A stretch of DNA of 64,000 nt from Paenibacillus chondroitinus NBRC 15376 (GTDB lineage Bacteria; Bacillota; Bacilli; Paenibacillales; NBRC-103111): NCBI RefSeq assembly GCF_004000765.1, contig NZ_BILW01000018.1, positions 1 to 64,000 on the forward strand. Direction: 5' to 3'. Below are positions 1 through 7,685 of the stretch, in pieces. Positions within the stretch are counted from its first letter, which is position 1. Each line of letters begins with the position of its first letter. The notes beneath the pieces are model-generated. The model did not search any database. It had not been told where the DNA came from and worked only from the letters and a program-made list of their open reading frames with translations. The translations under genes and the position numbers were made by a program.

Positions 1-31
1 GTGGTAAAATATAGGTTAAGGAGTGATGGAA

Positions 32-1231
32 ATGGCGCGTGTGTTATTTATTAATGGCGGCTCAGAGGGACATATCAATCCAACTATTGGCGTGGTGCAG
101 GAACTGATTTCTCGTGGGGAAGAGGTTGTGTATTTTTGTATCGAGGCTTATCGGGAGCGCATCGAGATGACGGGAGCTTCCGTCCGAACATTTGACGATC
201 AGAAAGTTATCAAAGCTTTTATCTCCGGCGGGCGAGATTATTTGCTCGAGAGAATCAACGGTCTTTTGCTTACGGCAGATATCGTGATTCCTAGTGTTCT
301 TGAGCAGCTTGAAAATGAGCATTTTGATTACATCATTCATGATTCGATGTTTGGTTGCGGCCATTTGCTTGCGCAAATTCTGAAGCTTCCGGCCATCAAC
401 TCTTGTACTTCTTTTGCACAGACGAAAGGCTCATTTGATCAATTGGTGGAACAAATTTCTACGAGAATCCCCCCAGAAACACTTAAATCCATAGATGATA
501 AGTTTCAAAACTTAACGGCAAAATTGCAGGAACAATATGCTGTGGAGATCCCTTCACGCTATGAAGTTTTTTGTAATCCTGCGCCTCTTACAATCGTTTA
601 TACAACTAGGGAGTTTCAGCCTAATGGCGCAGCGTTTGACCCTACCTTTAAATTTGTAGGTCCGTCCATCGCTTCGCGGGTGCCGCAAGAGAACTTTGAC
701 CTTGCAGCAATCGTAGGGAAGGAACCCATTTACATTTCACTGGGGACTGTTTTTAACCAAGCCATAGATTTCTATAAGCTTTGTTTTGAGGCATTGGGGA
801 ACACGGATCATACGATTGTCATGTCTATTGGGAATAGAGCGCAAATGGCTGATCTTGGGGAGATCCCTCCAAATTTCATCGTGAAAAATTATGTTCCACA
901 AACACAGTTGCTGCCCTATACCAAATTATTTATTACACATGGTGGAATGAATAGTGCCCATGAAGGTCTCTATTACGGGGTTCCGCTAATTGTCATCCCA
1001 CAAAGCGCCGATCAGCCGATGGTTGCCGCGCAAGTCGCCTCTATCGGGGCAGGCATGCAATTGCAAATGCAAAGCTTGACAGCGAATCAACTGCGGGAAG
1101 CCGTAGACCATGTGTTAAGCGAACCCTCTTACAAGATTGCTGTTGCAAATACGAGGGAATCCCTCAGGCAATCAGGCGGGTACCGGCAAGCTGTTGACGA
1201 GATTTTTAAGTATAGAAGTCACAATGAATAA
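32..1231 (+). CDS. MGT-family UDP-glycosyltransferase (macrolide glycosyltransferase-like)
   Basis: Predicted cytosolic GT-B fold glycosyltransferase that moves a sugar from a UDP-sugar to a small hydrophobic acceptor, like the Bacillus YjiC/YojK and macrolide-inactivating enzymes. The N-terminus starts with the family signature VLFINGGSEGHINP, where the early His is the usual catalytic base. The C-terminal nucleotide-sugar motif is seen near residue 302 (THGGMNSAHEGLYYGVP) followed by IPQSADQP. The length, about 400 residues, is normal. The start ATG at 32 is preferred because AAGGAG ends 9 nt before it; GTG at 23 and ATG at 26 are too close to that site. The acceptor cannot be told from sequence. 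It stands alone, followed by a 130-nt gap before an SDR gene. Confidence 0.88.
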   Translation: MARVLFINGGSEGHINPTIGVVQELISRGEEVVYFCIEAYRERIEMTGASVRTFDDQKVIKAFISGGRDYLLERINGLLLTADIVIPSVLEQLENEHFDYIIHDSMFGCGHLLAQILKLPAINSCTSFAQTKGSFDQLVEQISTRIPPETLKSIDDKFQNLTAKLQEQYAVEIPSRYEVFCNPAPLTIVYTTREFQPNGAAFDPTFKFVGPSIASRVPQENFDLAAIVGKEPIYISLGTVFNQAIDFYKLCFEALGNTDHTIVMSIGNRAQMADLGEIPPNFIVKNYVPQTQLLPYTKLFITHGGMNSAHEGLYYGVPLIVIPQSADQPMVAAQVASIGAGMQLQMQSLTANQLREAVDHVLSEPSYKIAVANTRESLRQSGGYRQAVDEIFKYRSHNE

Positions 1232-1363
1232 TCGACGAACGTTAGTAAACTATCAAACCGGAGACTGCGGCGTGCAGCCTCTTACACGCGGAGCGAGTGA
1301 AATAGACTATTTAAATTTTCTTCAGAATAGGATAGTAAAAAATGAAAGGAAGGTCGAGAACAC

Positions 1364-2143
1364 ATGAAAATGAGCGGCAATACGGTACTTATCACAGGAG
1401 GGTCGTCCGGCATCGGCTTCGAATTTGCTGTGCAGCTGATTAAGCTAGGGAACACCGTCATTATAACGGGACGGGATCAAACGAGGTTGGATGCAGCGAA
1501 GAAAAAGCTGCCGACGGTACATACGATACAAAGCGATGCTGGGGATCCTGAGGCGATTGCAGCTTTATTTGAAACGGTTGTGAAACAATTTCCTGGGCTT
1601 AATGTTCTAATCAATAACGCAGGATTCATGCGCAGGCTTAATCTACATGATCAGGATGTTGATCTGGAGGATCTAAACCGTGAGATCGAGACGAATTTGA
1701 GCGGTCCGATCCGGATGGTGAAGCAATTTCTTGCGCATCTGAAAATGCAAGAGTCGGCTGCGATCCTGAACGTATCGTCAGGCCTCGCCTTCGTCCCGCT
1801 GCCGATCTCGCCGGTGTATTGCGCAGCAAAAGCAGGAATACACTCCTTTACACAGTCGCTGAGAGTACAGCTTAAAAACACAAGAGTAAAAGTGTTCGAA
1901 CTAGCGCCTCCATTGACGGATACTCCGCTTGTAGACTCGTTCGACCCGGCGGATCTGGCGGGATCGAAAGCGATGAACGTCTCCAGCATGGTGGGGGCCG
2001 CTATACGCGGGATGGAGCAGGATAACTTTGAAATCCGCCCTGGGCAAAGCAATGCTTTGAAGCTCATGAATCGAATTGCGCCGAAGTTTATATTCAGCCA
2101 GCTCAGTAAATCGGCGGACAAGATGCTGAGTGAGATGGACTAA
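1364..2143 (+). CDS. SDR family oxidoreductase, DltE-like
   Basis: Classical short-chain dehydrogenase/reductase, predicted cytosolic and NAD(P)-dependent. The Rossmann glycine motif TGGSSGIG is at residues 11-18, the NNAG motif near 84, the catalytic Ser in NVSSG near 139 and the YCAAK catalytic Tyr/Lys near 152-156, so all catalytic residues are present. At 259 residues it is of usual length. The arrangement of motifs and the LNLHDQD/NLSGPIRM stretch resemble the DltE/YvrD subgroup whose substrates are mostly unknown. A GGAAGG ribosome site precedes the ATG. It is not obviously in an operon: about 170 nt separate it from the next gene. Confidence 0.88.
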   Translation: MKMSGNTVLITGGSSGIGFEFAVQLIKLGNTVIITGRDQTRLDAAKKKLPTVHTIQSDAGDPEAIAALFETVVKQFPGLNVLINNAGFMRRLNLHDQDVDLEDLNREIETNLSGPIRMVKQFLAHLKMQESAAILNVSSGLAFVPLPISPVYCAAKAGIHSFTQSLRVQLKNTRVKVFELAPPLTDTPLVDSFDPADLAGSKAMNVSSMVGAAIRGMEQDNFEIRPGQSNALKLMNRIAPKFIFSQLSKSADKMLSEMD

Positions 2144-2317
2144 AAGAGAAATTCATTATCATACAGGGCAAATTGTGTACATAGCCAAGCTGAGAAAAGG
2201 ACGCATCGTGTGGCAGTAAAGTTTAAATATAAGGATTAACTCACTTGTGGATCGTTTCGTCAAAAGCTATTTTAAAAGTATAGATCGCAACGAACGAATA
2301 GAGAGGAAGATCGGTTG

Positions 2318-3172
2318 ATGAAGATTATTGTCACAGGTGCGACAGGTCAGTTGGGCAATCTCGTTATACAGCATCTGCTTAAAAAAGTACCTGCAAGTCA
2401 TATTATCGGGGTTGTTCGCAATCTCGAAAAAGCGGCTGCTCTTGCAGCTCTTGGCATTGAAGTTCGCTTGGCAGACTATAATGTCCCGGAATCTCTACAA
2501 AATGCTTTTAGACTTGGAACGAAACTGCTGTTCATATCAAGTTCAGATTCCGATGATACGCTGCGCGTCGTTCAACATGCCAATGTCGTGAAAGCAGCCA
2601 GAGATCAAAAATTACAACATATTGCGTATACAAGCTTTGCTTTTGCTGAAGATAATCCATTTGCTCGTGTTCATCTCGCTACGGAGAATGCGATTCATAC
2701 GACTCGGATTCCTTACACTTTTTTGCGTAACGGTGGGTATACGGAATTTTTTATTAACGCGTCACTTAAAACCTATATAAAGAGCGGTACCATTTTCACT
2801 AACACCAGTAATGGCAAAGTAAATTCGGTTAGTCGCAGTGATTTGGCTTTGGCTGCAGCAACCGTTCTGACAGAGGAAGGCCATGAAAATAAGTCATATA
2901 ACCTCGTGTCCAACACTCCGTGGAGTTTTGATGATTTGGCTGACATCCTTTCGGACATATCTGGTAAAACCGTGACTCATCAATCCGTGTCTTATGAAGA
3001 GGAGAAGAGCTTGCTTGTTCAGGCCGGGCTACCGAAATCTTTTGCGGAAACAACGGCTTTTATTTATCGTACCATTGCAGAAGGACAAATGGAGCGAACG
3101 ACCGATGATCTGCAACAGTTGATTGGGGGTCAAACGCCTATTAAGGAACTTGTTGAAAAAGCTTTGCAGTAG
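2318..3172 (+). CDS. NmrA/QorB-like atypical SDR, NAD(P)-binding protein
   Basis: Atypical SDR of the NmrA/SDR_a5 type, as in the NADPH:quinone reductase QorB. The dinucleotide motif GATGQLG is at residues 7-13, and there is no YxxxK catalytic pair in the usual place, as expected for this subgroup. It keeps the YTSFAFAE and FLRNGGYTE segments typical of the family. At 284 residues it is full length. ATG at 2318 is preferred over the in-frame TTG at 2315, with GAGAGGAAGA upstream. Likely role: an NADPH-dependent quinone or aldehyde reductase or a redox sensor; the substrate is inferred from family only. Confidence 0.85.
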   Translation: MKIIVTGATGQLGNLVIQHLLKKVPASHIIGVVRNLEKAAALAALGIEVRLADYNVPESLQNAFRLGTKLLFISSSDSDDTLRVVQHANVVKAARDQKLQHIAYTSFAFAEDNPFARVHLATENAIHTTRIPYTFLRNGGYTEFFINASLKTYIKSGTIFTNTSNGKVNSVSRSDLALAAATVLTEEGHENKSYNLVSNTPWSFDDLADILSDISGKTVTHQSVSYEEEKSLLVQAGLPKSFAETTAFIYRTIAEGQMERTTDDLQQLIGGQTPIKELVEKALQ

Positions 3173-3200
3173 CATAACCCAATTAACACGGAGGGGAAAA

Positions 3201-3637
3201 TTGCAAATATTCAAAACCATTTTAATGCTTATTCTAATCGGTATGAGTGTTTCTGGATGTAAAAGCAAGACAGTAGAAGAAGCATTTTATAAAAATCATA
3301 AAAAAGAAAGTCGCGAAATCGCAGTGATGCTGAAGGTTGGAATCTTAACAGTAGTAACGCCATGTCTGATGGAAGTAAATTTCTAGTAGATGCACAAGGA
3401 ATCAACTTTAAAGATAATGTTAGAAGATATTTCATTTACGGATACATCGATGATCCCGAAATCAGTAAGATAGAAATCATAGATAAGTATAATCAAGTGA
3501 TAGGGGGAACGATCATTCAAACGAACTGGAAGAGAGTATTTTACAGTTTAGTTGAAATGAATGAATTAAGATTAACAGCGTATGACAAGAACAATAGGAT
3601 GATCACGGAAATTCCTCGAATAACAACCCACGATTAG
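3201..3637 (+). pseudogene. Small lipoprotein gene interrupted by a frameshift
   Basis: A TTG start at 3201 preceded by GGAGGGGAAAA opens a lipoprotein-like sequence: hydrophobic signal, then the lipobox VSGC and KSKTVEEAFYKN. This frame stops at 3386. The adjacent -1 frame continues sensibly from about 3330 (AEGWNLNSSNAMSDGSKF) to the stop at 3637, giving a C-terminal part with IDDPEISKIEIIDKYNQVI. Joined, the two parts make about 145 residues, the size of small Bacillales lipoproteins with this TPEEAL/TVEEAF opening. The shift most likely lies in or just after the A-rich stretch at 3290-3310. It may be a real inactivation or a sequencing error. Function unknown. Confidence 0.65.
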
Positions 3638-3696
3638 GTTAAAAATAAATTTGGTGGAATCATGCGCTAATCGTGTACAAGGATGGAATTCGAGAA

Positions 3697-4299
3697 ATGA
3701 ACAAAAAGAATATGCAAAACGATGACTTTTTTGATGAGGCTTCTGTCATTCAGGGGTTCGATATTGAGCTTAGTGAATCGAATGCGCTACGTATAGACAG
3801 ATTGGTTGACGAATATGAAAAAAGTATTCTAAATCGGGTGGATGAAGAGTATTCGGAAAATACAACGATCTCCGACCGGCTTGCCGACAGCATTGCCAAG
3901 TTTGGTGGAAGCTGGACTTTCATCGGTTGCTTTGGTGCAGTGCTGGTCGTATGGATGATTTGGAATACGCTTCCTTTCATCAAACCTCTTCATTTTGACG
4001 AGCCTCCATTTATCCTGTTGAATCTGTGTTTATCATTTCTTGCAGCTTTTCAAGCGCCTATTATTATGATGAGCCAGAATCGACAAAGTGCCAGAGATAA
4101 ACACGAGTCGGTTATCGATTTCGCCATTAATTATAAAGCAGAGCAGGAAATTGATGATATTCAAAAACATCTGCATCGTATGGAGGAAGATGATTTAAAT
4201 ACGTTAGAACAGTTTAATGGCGAGTTGTTGGAGATTAAAAAGCTTCTTGCTTCAATAGAATCTAGGCTTTCTAGACTTGATATAAAGAAAGAAGAATGA
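3697..4299 (+). CDS. DUF1003 domain membrane protein
   Basis: Integral membrane protein of the DUF1003 family, function unknown. An acidic N-terminal region is followed by ISDRLADSIAKFGGSWTFIG, the family core, then two closely spaced transmembrane segments (about residues 77-97 and 108-130) joined by a short loop, and the conserved MMSQNRQSARDK after the second helix. The C-terminus is a charged, probably coiled-coil segment (EQEIDDIQKHLHRMEEDD). ATG at 3697 is chosen because AAGGATGG lies about 10 nt upstream; the GTG at 3673 has no useful site. A strong terminator follows. Confidence 0.85.
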   Translation: MNKKNMQNDDFFDEASVIQGFDIELSESNALRIDRLVDEYEKSILNRVDEEYSENTTISDRLADSIAKFGGSWTFIGCFGAVLVVWMIWNTLPFIKPLHFDEPPFILLNLCLSFLAAFQAPIIMMSQNRQSARDKHESVIDFAINYKAEQEIDDIQKHLHRMEEDDLNTLEQFNGELLEIKKLLASIESRLSRLDIKKEE

Positions 4300-4327
4300 A
4301 TTTGCCGCTGAATTAAAGTGATATTAT

Positions 4328-4366
4328 AAAAAGCGTAAGGGACGTACCGTGCCCATTACGCTTTTT
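4328..4366. terminator. Rho-independent terminator after DUF1003 gene
   Basis: Arms AAAAAGCGTAA (4328-4338) and TTACGCTTTTT (4356-4366), extended by GGG/CCC on the inside, make a strong stem with A and T tracts on both sides. It overlaps the upstream extension of the next open frame, supporting the later start used for that gene. Confidence 0.85.
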
Positions 4367-4390
4367 GACGTTATATGGAGATCAAGTAAA

Positions 4391-4921
4391 ATGGCGAAGG
4401 TATTGTATATTACAGCTCATCCTGATCATCCACAAATTGATTCGGATGTCTGCAACGGCTGGGGAAAATTAAGTTCTGGCACCCCTTTTAATCAATTGAA
4501 ACAAGAAGAACAAAACAAATTGAATCGGATGGGCGAATTGGTGGATCAATTTGTTGATGCGGATAAATATGTGTTCGTCAATCCTATGTGGAATTTTTCA
4601 TTCCCACCCGTTATGAAAGCCTACATTGATTCGATTTGTGTTGCTGGAAAAACTTTTAAATATACGAGCAATGGTCCTGTTGGGTTGCTGAGCGATAAAA
4701 AGGCTATGCATATTCAGGCAAGCGGCAATTTTTATGCACAAGGGGGGCCATTTGCAGAGTTTGAAATCGGTCATCGCCACTTAAAAATGATTATGGAATT
4801 TTTTGCGGTCCCTTCGTTTGAAGGCATCTTTATAGAGGGCGTTGCTGCAAAGGCTGATCAAGCACCGGCCATTAAAGAGAAATCCATCCAATACGCCCGT
4901 GAGTTAGCTCAAAAGTTTTAA
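4391..4921 (+). CDS. FMN-dependent NADH-azoreductase-like protein with an internal deletion
   Basis: Flavodoxin-like azoreductase (AzoR/AcpD type; B. subtilis AzoR1 is a relative). Family enzymes use FMN and NAD(P)H to reduce azo dyes and quinones. Clear motifs: the start [10 protein letters not shown], then [42 protein letters not shown], and the C-terminal [11 protein letters not shown]. The protein is only 176 residues, whereas relatives are about 208. The missing ~32 residues lie between ITAHP and PQIDSDV, exactly where the family has the FMN-phosphate loop and first helix. The frame is kept, so the protein is made but may not bind FMN normally. ATG at 4391 has GGAG 10 nt upstream. Activity is doubtful. 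Confidence 0.8.
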   Translation: MAKVLYITAHPDHPQIDSDVCNGWGKLSSGTPFNQLKQEEQNKLNRMGELVDQFVDADKYVFVNPMWNFSFPPVMKAYIDSICVAGKTFKYTSNGPVGLLSDKKAMHIQASGNFYAQGGPFAEFEIGHRHLKMIMEFFAVPSFEGIFIEGVAAKADQAPAIKEKSIQYARELAQKF

Positions 4922-4965
4922 GACAAAACCCGATGCCGAAGCTATCTCGGAGAAGGACTATTATT

Positions 4966-4994
4966 TTGAATTTTTATTCATTTTTATGTATAAT
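4966..4994 (+). promoter_or_regulatory. Sigma-A-type promoter for the cupin gene
   Basis: TTGAAT (4966-4971), a 17-nt spacer and a perfect TATAAT (4989-4994), 38 nt before the cupin start codon. Confidence 0.7.
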
Positions 4995-5032
4995 AATTCT
5001 CTATGAAAACAACGGAGAAGGAGCATATCGAG

Positions 5033-5374
5033 ATGAAAATAAGCAAGCAAAATGCGGAACATTATATCTGGGGAGATCAATGTGACGGTTGGCATTTAGT
5101 TAAAAAAAATGAGTTAAGCGTCATTCATGAGAGGATGCCAGCGAATACATCAGAGGTCAAACATTATCATCAGCAATCCCGTCAATTTTTCTTCGTTCTG
5201 TCGGGCATTGGAACTATGGAAATGGAGGGAAAAGAGATTGTCCTCTATCCACAAGAAGGAGTCGAAGTTCCTCCATTAGTCTCTCATCAAATGTTTAATA
5301 AATCAAATGAGGACGTTGAATTTTTAGTCATTTCGCAACCAATAAGCAAGGGCGACCGGATCGTCGTCGATTAA
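5033..5374 (+). CDS. Cupin domain protein
   Basis: Small single-domain cupin (113 residues). The metal-binding motif 1 is HYHQQSRQFFFVLSG, in which the usual Glu after HxH is replaced by Gln, and motif 2 contains PPLVSHQMFN with the conserved His. Proteins of this type are mostly uncharacterised metal-binding isomerases, dioxygenases or sugar-binding folds; no specific reaction can be assigned. ATG at 5033 is chosen because AAGGAG (5018-5023) sits 9 nt upstream and itself overlaps the first in-frame ATG at 5003. It has its own promoter and a terminator at 5580-5615. Confidence 0.82.
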   Translation: MKISKQNAEHYIWGDQCDGWHLVKKNELSVIHERMPANTSEVKHYHQQSRQFFFVLSGIGTMEMEGKEIVLYPQEGVEVPPLVSHQMFNKSNEDVEFLVISQPISKGDRIVVD

Positions 5375-5579
5375 GTTAAGATTAGTTTAAACAATCTATT
5401 TACTTTCCTTTTATTGGGATTAAGCTCTTGCAGATATGAGTGGCAAGCGGGTTTTGGTTCCTTCCAGTGGCGACCATCAGAACAAGAGTTTGAAGACTAC
5501 TGCAACTGGCGTTAAAATCCTCTAGCTGCTATTCCTCAATGGCTATCTATAAAAGCTGTGAAAGTGTAGTTGATTAACA
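5375..5579 (+). other. Intergenic stretch with a short open frame, possible gene remnant
   Basis: After the cupin stop the same frame stays open to a stop ending at about 5515 and reads through FTFLLLGLSSC, which looks like a signal peptide with a lipobox, then RYEWQAGFGSFQW and PSEQEFEDYCNWR. No ATG and no clear ribosome site are present (a TTG occurs at 5414). It could be a tiny lipoprotein or the tail of a decayed gene. I see nothing else here. Confidence 0.25.
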
Positions 5580-5615
5580 CACGAAAACCGCGTCCTAAAA
5601 GGCGCGGTTTTCGTG
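5580..5615. terminator. Bidirectional terminator between convergent genes
   Basis: Perfect 13-bp arms CACGAAAACCGCG (5580-5592) and CGCGGTTTTCGTG (5603-5615) with a 10-nt loop, placed between the cupin and the convergent DHFR-like gene. Confidence 0.85.
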
Positions 5616-5651
5616 TTCCTCCTACTGGGAAGGCAATACGAACGATGCATC

Positions 5652-6167
5652 TTACATTGTATGATCAATCGCATAGTGCACTTGAACGACGCCGCTGCCG
5701 AGCGACTTGAGGTTCAACAATTCCACCTCTTTGTATTGGTATTTCTCCGTATCGATTAATAGATTAAGCCCTTTTCCTTCGAGTACCGGCGCGATATTGA
5801 ATATGAGTTCATCGACAAGACCTTGACTCAGGAAAGCATTGTGAAGGTCCGCACCTCCCGAAATGAGGGCAGTTGGATATCCTTTATCCCGCAGGTAGCT
5901 TAAGGCGTCGCTTGGCGAGCTTACGACCTTCACACCGGGAATTTCTTTTACGCTCCCCGATACAACGACGATATCCATTTCGGAAAAATAGCCGCCACTG
6001 CCGTTTGCCTGCATCCCTTCAAATGTACGTCTTCCGACAATGAAATTTCCTGCTTCTCTGGCATGTGCTGCAAAATCGGTGAGCGCTTCCTGCTTCGGCG
6101 GGTTATTCGGACCCGATTGTGCGTAGTTTCCATTTCCTGTTAAGGTTGCCCATAAAATTGTCTTCAT
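5652..6167 (-). CDS. Dihydrofolate reductase family protein (RibD C-terminal-like)
   Basis: Cytosolic NADPH-dependent reductase of the DHFR-like/RibD C-terminal family (about 171 residues). Seen: the N-terminal ILWATLTGNGNYA, FIVGRRTFEGM, the nucleotide-binding ALISGGADLHNAFLSQGLVDEL, and IAPVLEGKGLNL. Members beside hydrolases or regulators are usually general reductases of unknown substrate. The ATG overlaps the TGA of the upstream hydrolase; of two adjacent ATGs (6170 and 6167) the second lies 7 nt from AAGGAGG and is preferred. The tight overlap shows a two-gene operon with the haloalkane-dehalogenase-like gene. Confidence 0.85.
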   Translation of the reverse strand: MKTILWATLTGNGNYAQSGPNNPPKQEALTDFAAHAREAGNFIVGRRTFEGMQANGSGGYFSEMDIVVVSGSVKEIPGVKVVSSPSDALSYLRDKGYPTALISGGADLHNAFLSQGLVDELIFNIAPVLEGKGLNLLIDTEKYQYKEVELLNLKSLGSGVVQVHYAIDHTM

Positions 6168-7063
6168 CATATAACCTCCTTAGGTTGTTGCGTTGTCCGT
6201 TCAAGGACTCTGCGGATAGATGCAGTCACCCGGTCTGGTCGATCTTCCTGTACGTAGTGGGAGGCATCGACTAACGACTCGGTTTCATTCAATTTCAAAT
6301 AACTCTGCCATTTTGACATCTCTTCGGGTGGAAAGCCGGCGCTATCCTTCATTCCCCACAGAATTTGAGATGGCAAATTGGCTAGAACCGGAAGTTTCTT
6401 CTCGATCTCCTCAAGCCAAGATCGTGCCTTTCGGATCTGCCTCGGGAATACCCAGGTAGGTTTCCGTGATGTTGGCGTTGGGAATGGATCGGTATAGGCC
6501 TTTCTCAAGGTATTCGTAACTTTCTCGGTATGATGGATCCCATGTGGAACAATTTTCTTAGCAAAAAAGTTATGCCTTGTTTGCAGCCAATAGCCGATTG
6601 GCCATCCCCCCATCGCTAACGAGAATAGCTTCATCGCGGGGAGTGTTGCCGGCCATGCCCATGTATTCATAACAACAATGCCGCGCAAATTCTTATGGTG
6701 CTTGACGGCGTAATTGAAACCTATCGGACCTCCCCAATCTTGCACGACTAGGACGAAGTCTCTGAGATCTAAGCGCCGGATGAATTCGGTGACCGCCTCC
6801 GAATGCTCCTGAGGTGTGTAGCCATAGCCGGAAGGAGCCTGTGACATCCCGAGTCCTGGGTAATCCAGTGCAATAAGCCGACATTCACCACTCAACTCTT
6901 TGATGACATTCCGGTAAAGATACGACCAGGTGGGATTGCCGTGTAGAAGAAGAATGACGGGGCCTTGCCCCTCGTCAACGTAATGAATCATGCCATCGCG
7001 ATACGGCATCCAGTTGTCCTTGAACGGATACTCCGATGGATCTACATCAAATGGTCTTTGCAT
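6167..7063 (-). CDS. Alpha/beta hydrolase, haloalkane dehalogenase-like
   Basis: Alpha/beta hydrolase with the features of haloalkane dehalogenases, which split carbon-halogen bonds through an aspartyl ester. HGNPTWS at 41-47 gives the oxyanion/halide-binding Asn43; the nucleophile is Asp109 in VVQDWGG with the halide-stabilising Trp110; the general base is His269 in SHYVQED; Asp240 (WGMKDSAG) is the likely catalytic acid. An Asp rather than Ser nucleophile followed by Trp excludes ordinary esterases. 298 residues is normal. ATG at 7063 has TTGGAGG 5 nt upstream; the TTG at 7075 overlaps that site. First gene of an operon with the DHFR-like gene and divergent from an HxlR regulator. The true substrate is not known. 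Confidence 0.85.
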   Translation of the reverse strand: MQRPFDVDPSEYPFKDNWMPYRDGMIHYVDEGQGPVILLLHGNPTWSYLYRNVIKELSGECRLIALDYPGLGMSQAPSGYGYTPQEHSEAVTEFIRRLDLRDFVLVVQDWGGPIGFNYAVKHHKNLRGIVVMNTWAWPATLPAMKLFSLAMGGWPIGYWLQTRHNFFAKKIVPHGIHHTEKVTNTLRKAYTDPFPTPTSRKPTWVFPRQIRKARSWLEEIEKKLPVLANLPSQILWGMKDSAGFPPEEMSKWQSYLKLNETESLVDASHYVQEDRPDRVTASIRRVLERTTQQPKEVI

Positions 7064-7246
7064 ATGTGCCTCCAATCAGCCTTTCGGGAAAATTTTAAAT
7101 TGTAAAGATAAAATGGCTGAATATTCAGATTTTTAAAAAGGGATGAAGCCCTGATCCTATCGCTTAATCGCCCTGGTTGCGCGCACCACGCAGGGGTTAA
7201 TATCGATACGAAGTGGAATCTTATTTTCCTGCTCTTCAATAAGACT

Positions 7247-7256
7247 ACAGTACTGT
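7247..7256. promoter_or_regulatory. Palindrome in the HxlR/dehalogenase divergent region
   Basis: Perfect 10-bp palindrome ACAGTACTGT roughly midway in the 261-nt gap between divergent start codons 7063 and 7325, just upstream of TTGAAA (7264-7269). It is a candidate operator for the HxlR-type regulator. Apart from it I see no gene in 7064-7324. Confidence 0.35.
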
Positions 7257-7324
7257 GGTACATTTGAAAAGTAGTTACAATAAGGTGCAATAGTTTCACA
7301 AAATGAACTATGGAGGAAATGTGC

Positions 7325-7660
7325 ATGTTGGATCGTTCTTGTATCGAAGCCATTGATCCTCTGCTCGAAATCTTGGATGGTAAATGGACACTTCCTCTTT
7401 TGTTGGAGTTGTTCGTCGGCACCAGGCGATTCGGAGAGTTGCGGCGAAGGCTGCACCCGATAAGCCCGAAGACATTAACAGATCGACTGAGGGTACTAGA
7501 GGAAAAAGGCATTATTACGCGCACGTTATATCCCGGTGTTCCCCTACATGTAGAATATGAGCTAACGGAGCGCGGGTGGAAACTGCAGCCTATTTTTGCA
7601 GCTATGTGGGCTTGGGTTCAGGAAGATGACTTAAACGCAAACAAAAAGAACCAGCTTTAA
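7325..7660 (+). CDS. HxlR-family winged-helix transcriptional regulator (1)
   Basis: DNA-binding regulator of the HxlR/MarR-like family, 111 residues. The core LEILDGKWTLPLLLELFVGTRRFGEL, followed by ISPKTLTDRLRVLEEKGIITR and VEYELTERG, is diagnostic. One Cys is near the N-terminus (DRSCIEAIDP), the position used for thiol sensing in YodB/HypR. ATG at 7325 is chosen since GGAGG (7312-7316) lies 8 nt upstream and overlaps earlier ATGs. It probably controls the divergent dehalogenase/DHFR-like operon. Its last codons lie inside a perfect inverted repeat shared with the convergent HxlR gene; the two genes overlap by 4 nt. Confidence 0.9.
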   Translation: MLDRSCIEAIDPLLEILDGKWTLPLLLELFVGTRRFGELRRRLHPISPKTLTDRLRVLEEKGIITRTLYPGVPLHVEYELTERGWKLQPIFAAMWAWVQEDDLNANKKNQL

Positions 7661-7685
7661 GACGCTGGTTCTTTTTGTTTGCGTT
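7634..7685. terminator. Bidirectional terminator built into the 3' ends of two convergent HxlR genes
   Basis: Perfect 22-bp arms at 7634-7655 and 7664-7685 with an 8-nt loop. Each arm contains an A5/T5 tract, so either strand gives a hairpin with a U-rich 3' side. The loop holds both stop codons. The left arm codes for the end of regulator 1 (NKKNQL) and the right arm for the end of regulator 2 (KQKEPAS). Confidence 0.85.

Noticed and set aside
1137-1367. 76-codon frame between glycosyltransferase and SDR genes
   Set aside because: It overlaps the glycosyltransferase end and the SDR start, has no ribosome site and no recognisable protein pattern.
7042-7524. 160-codon minus-strand frame
   Set aside because: It runs opposite the HxlR gene and its composition reflects the complementary strand; no start site.
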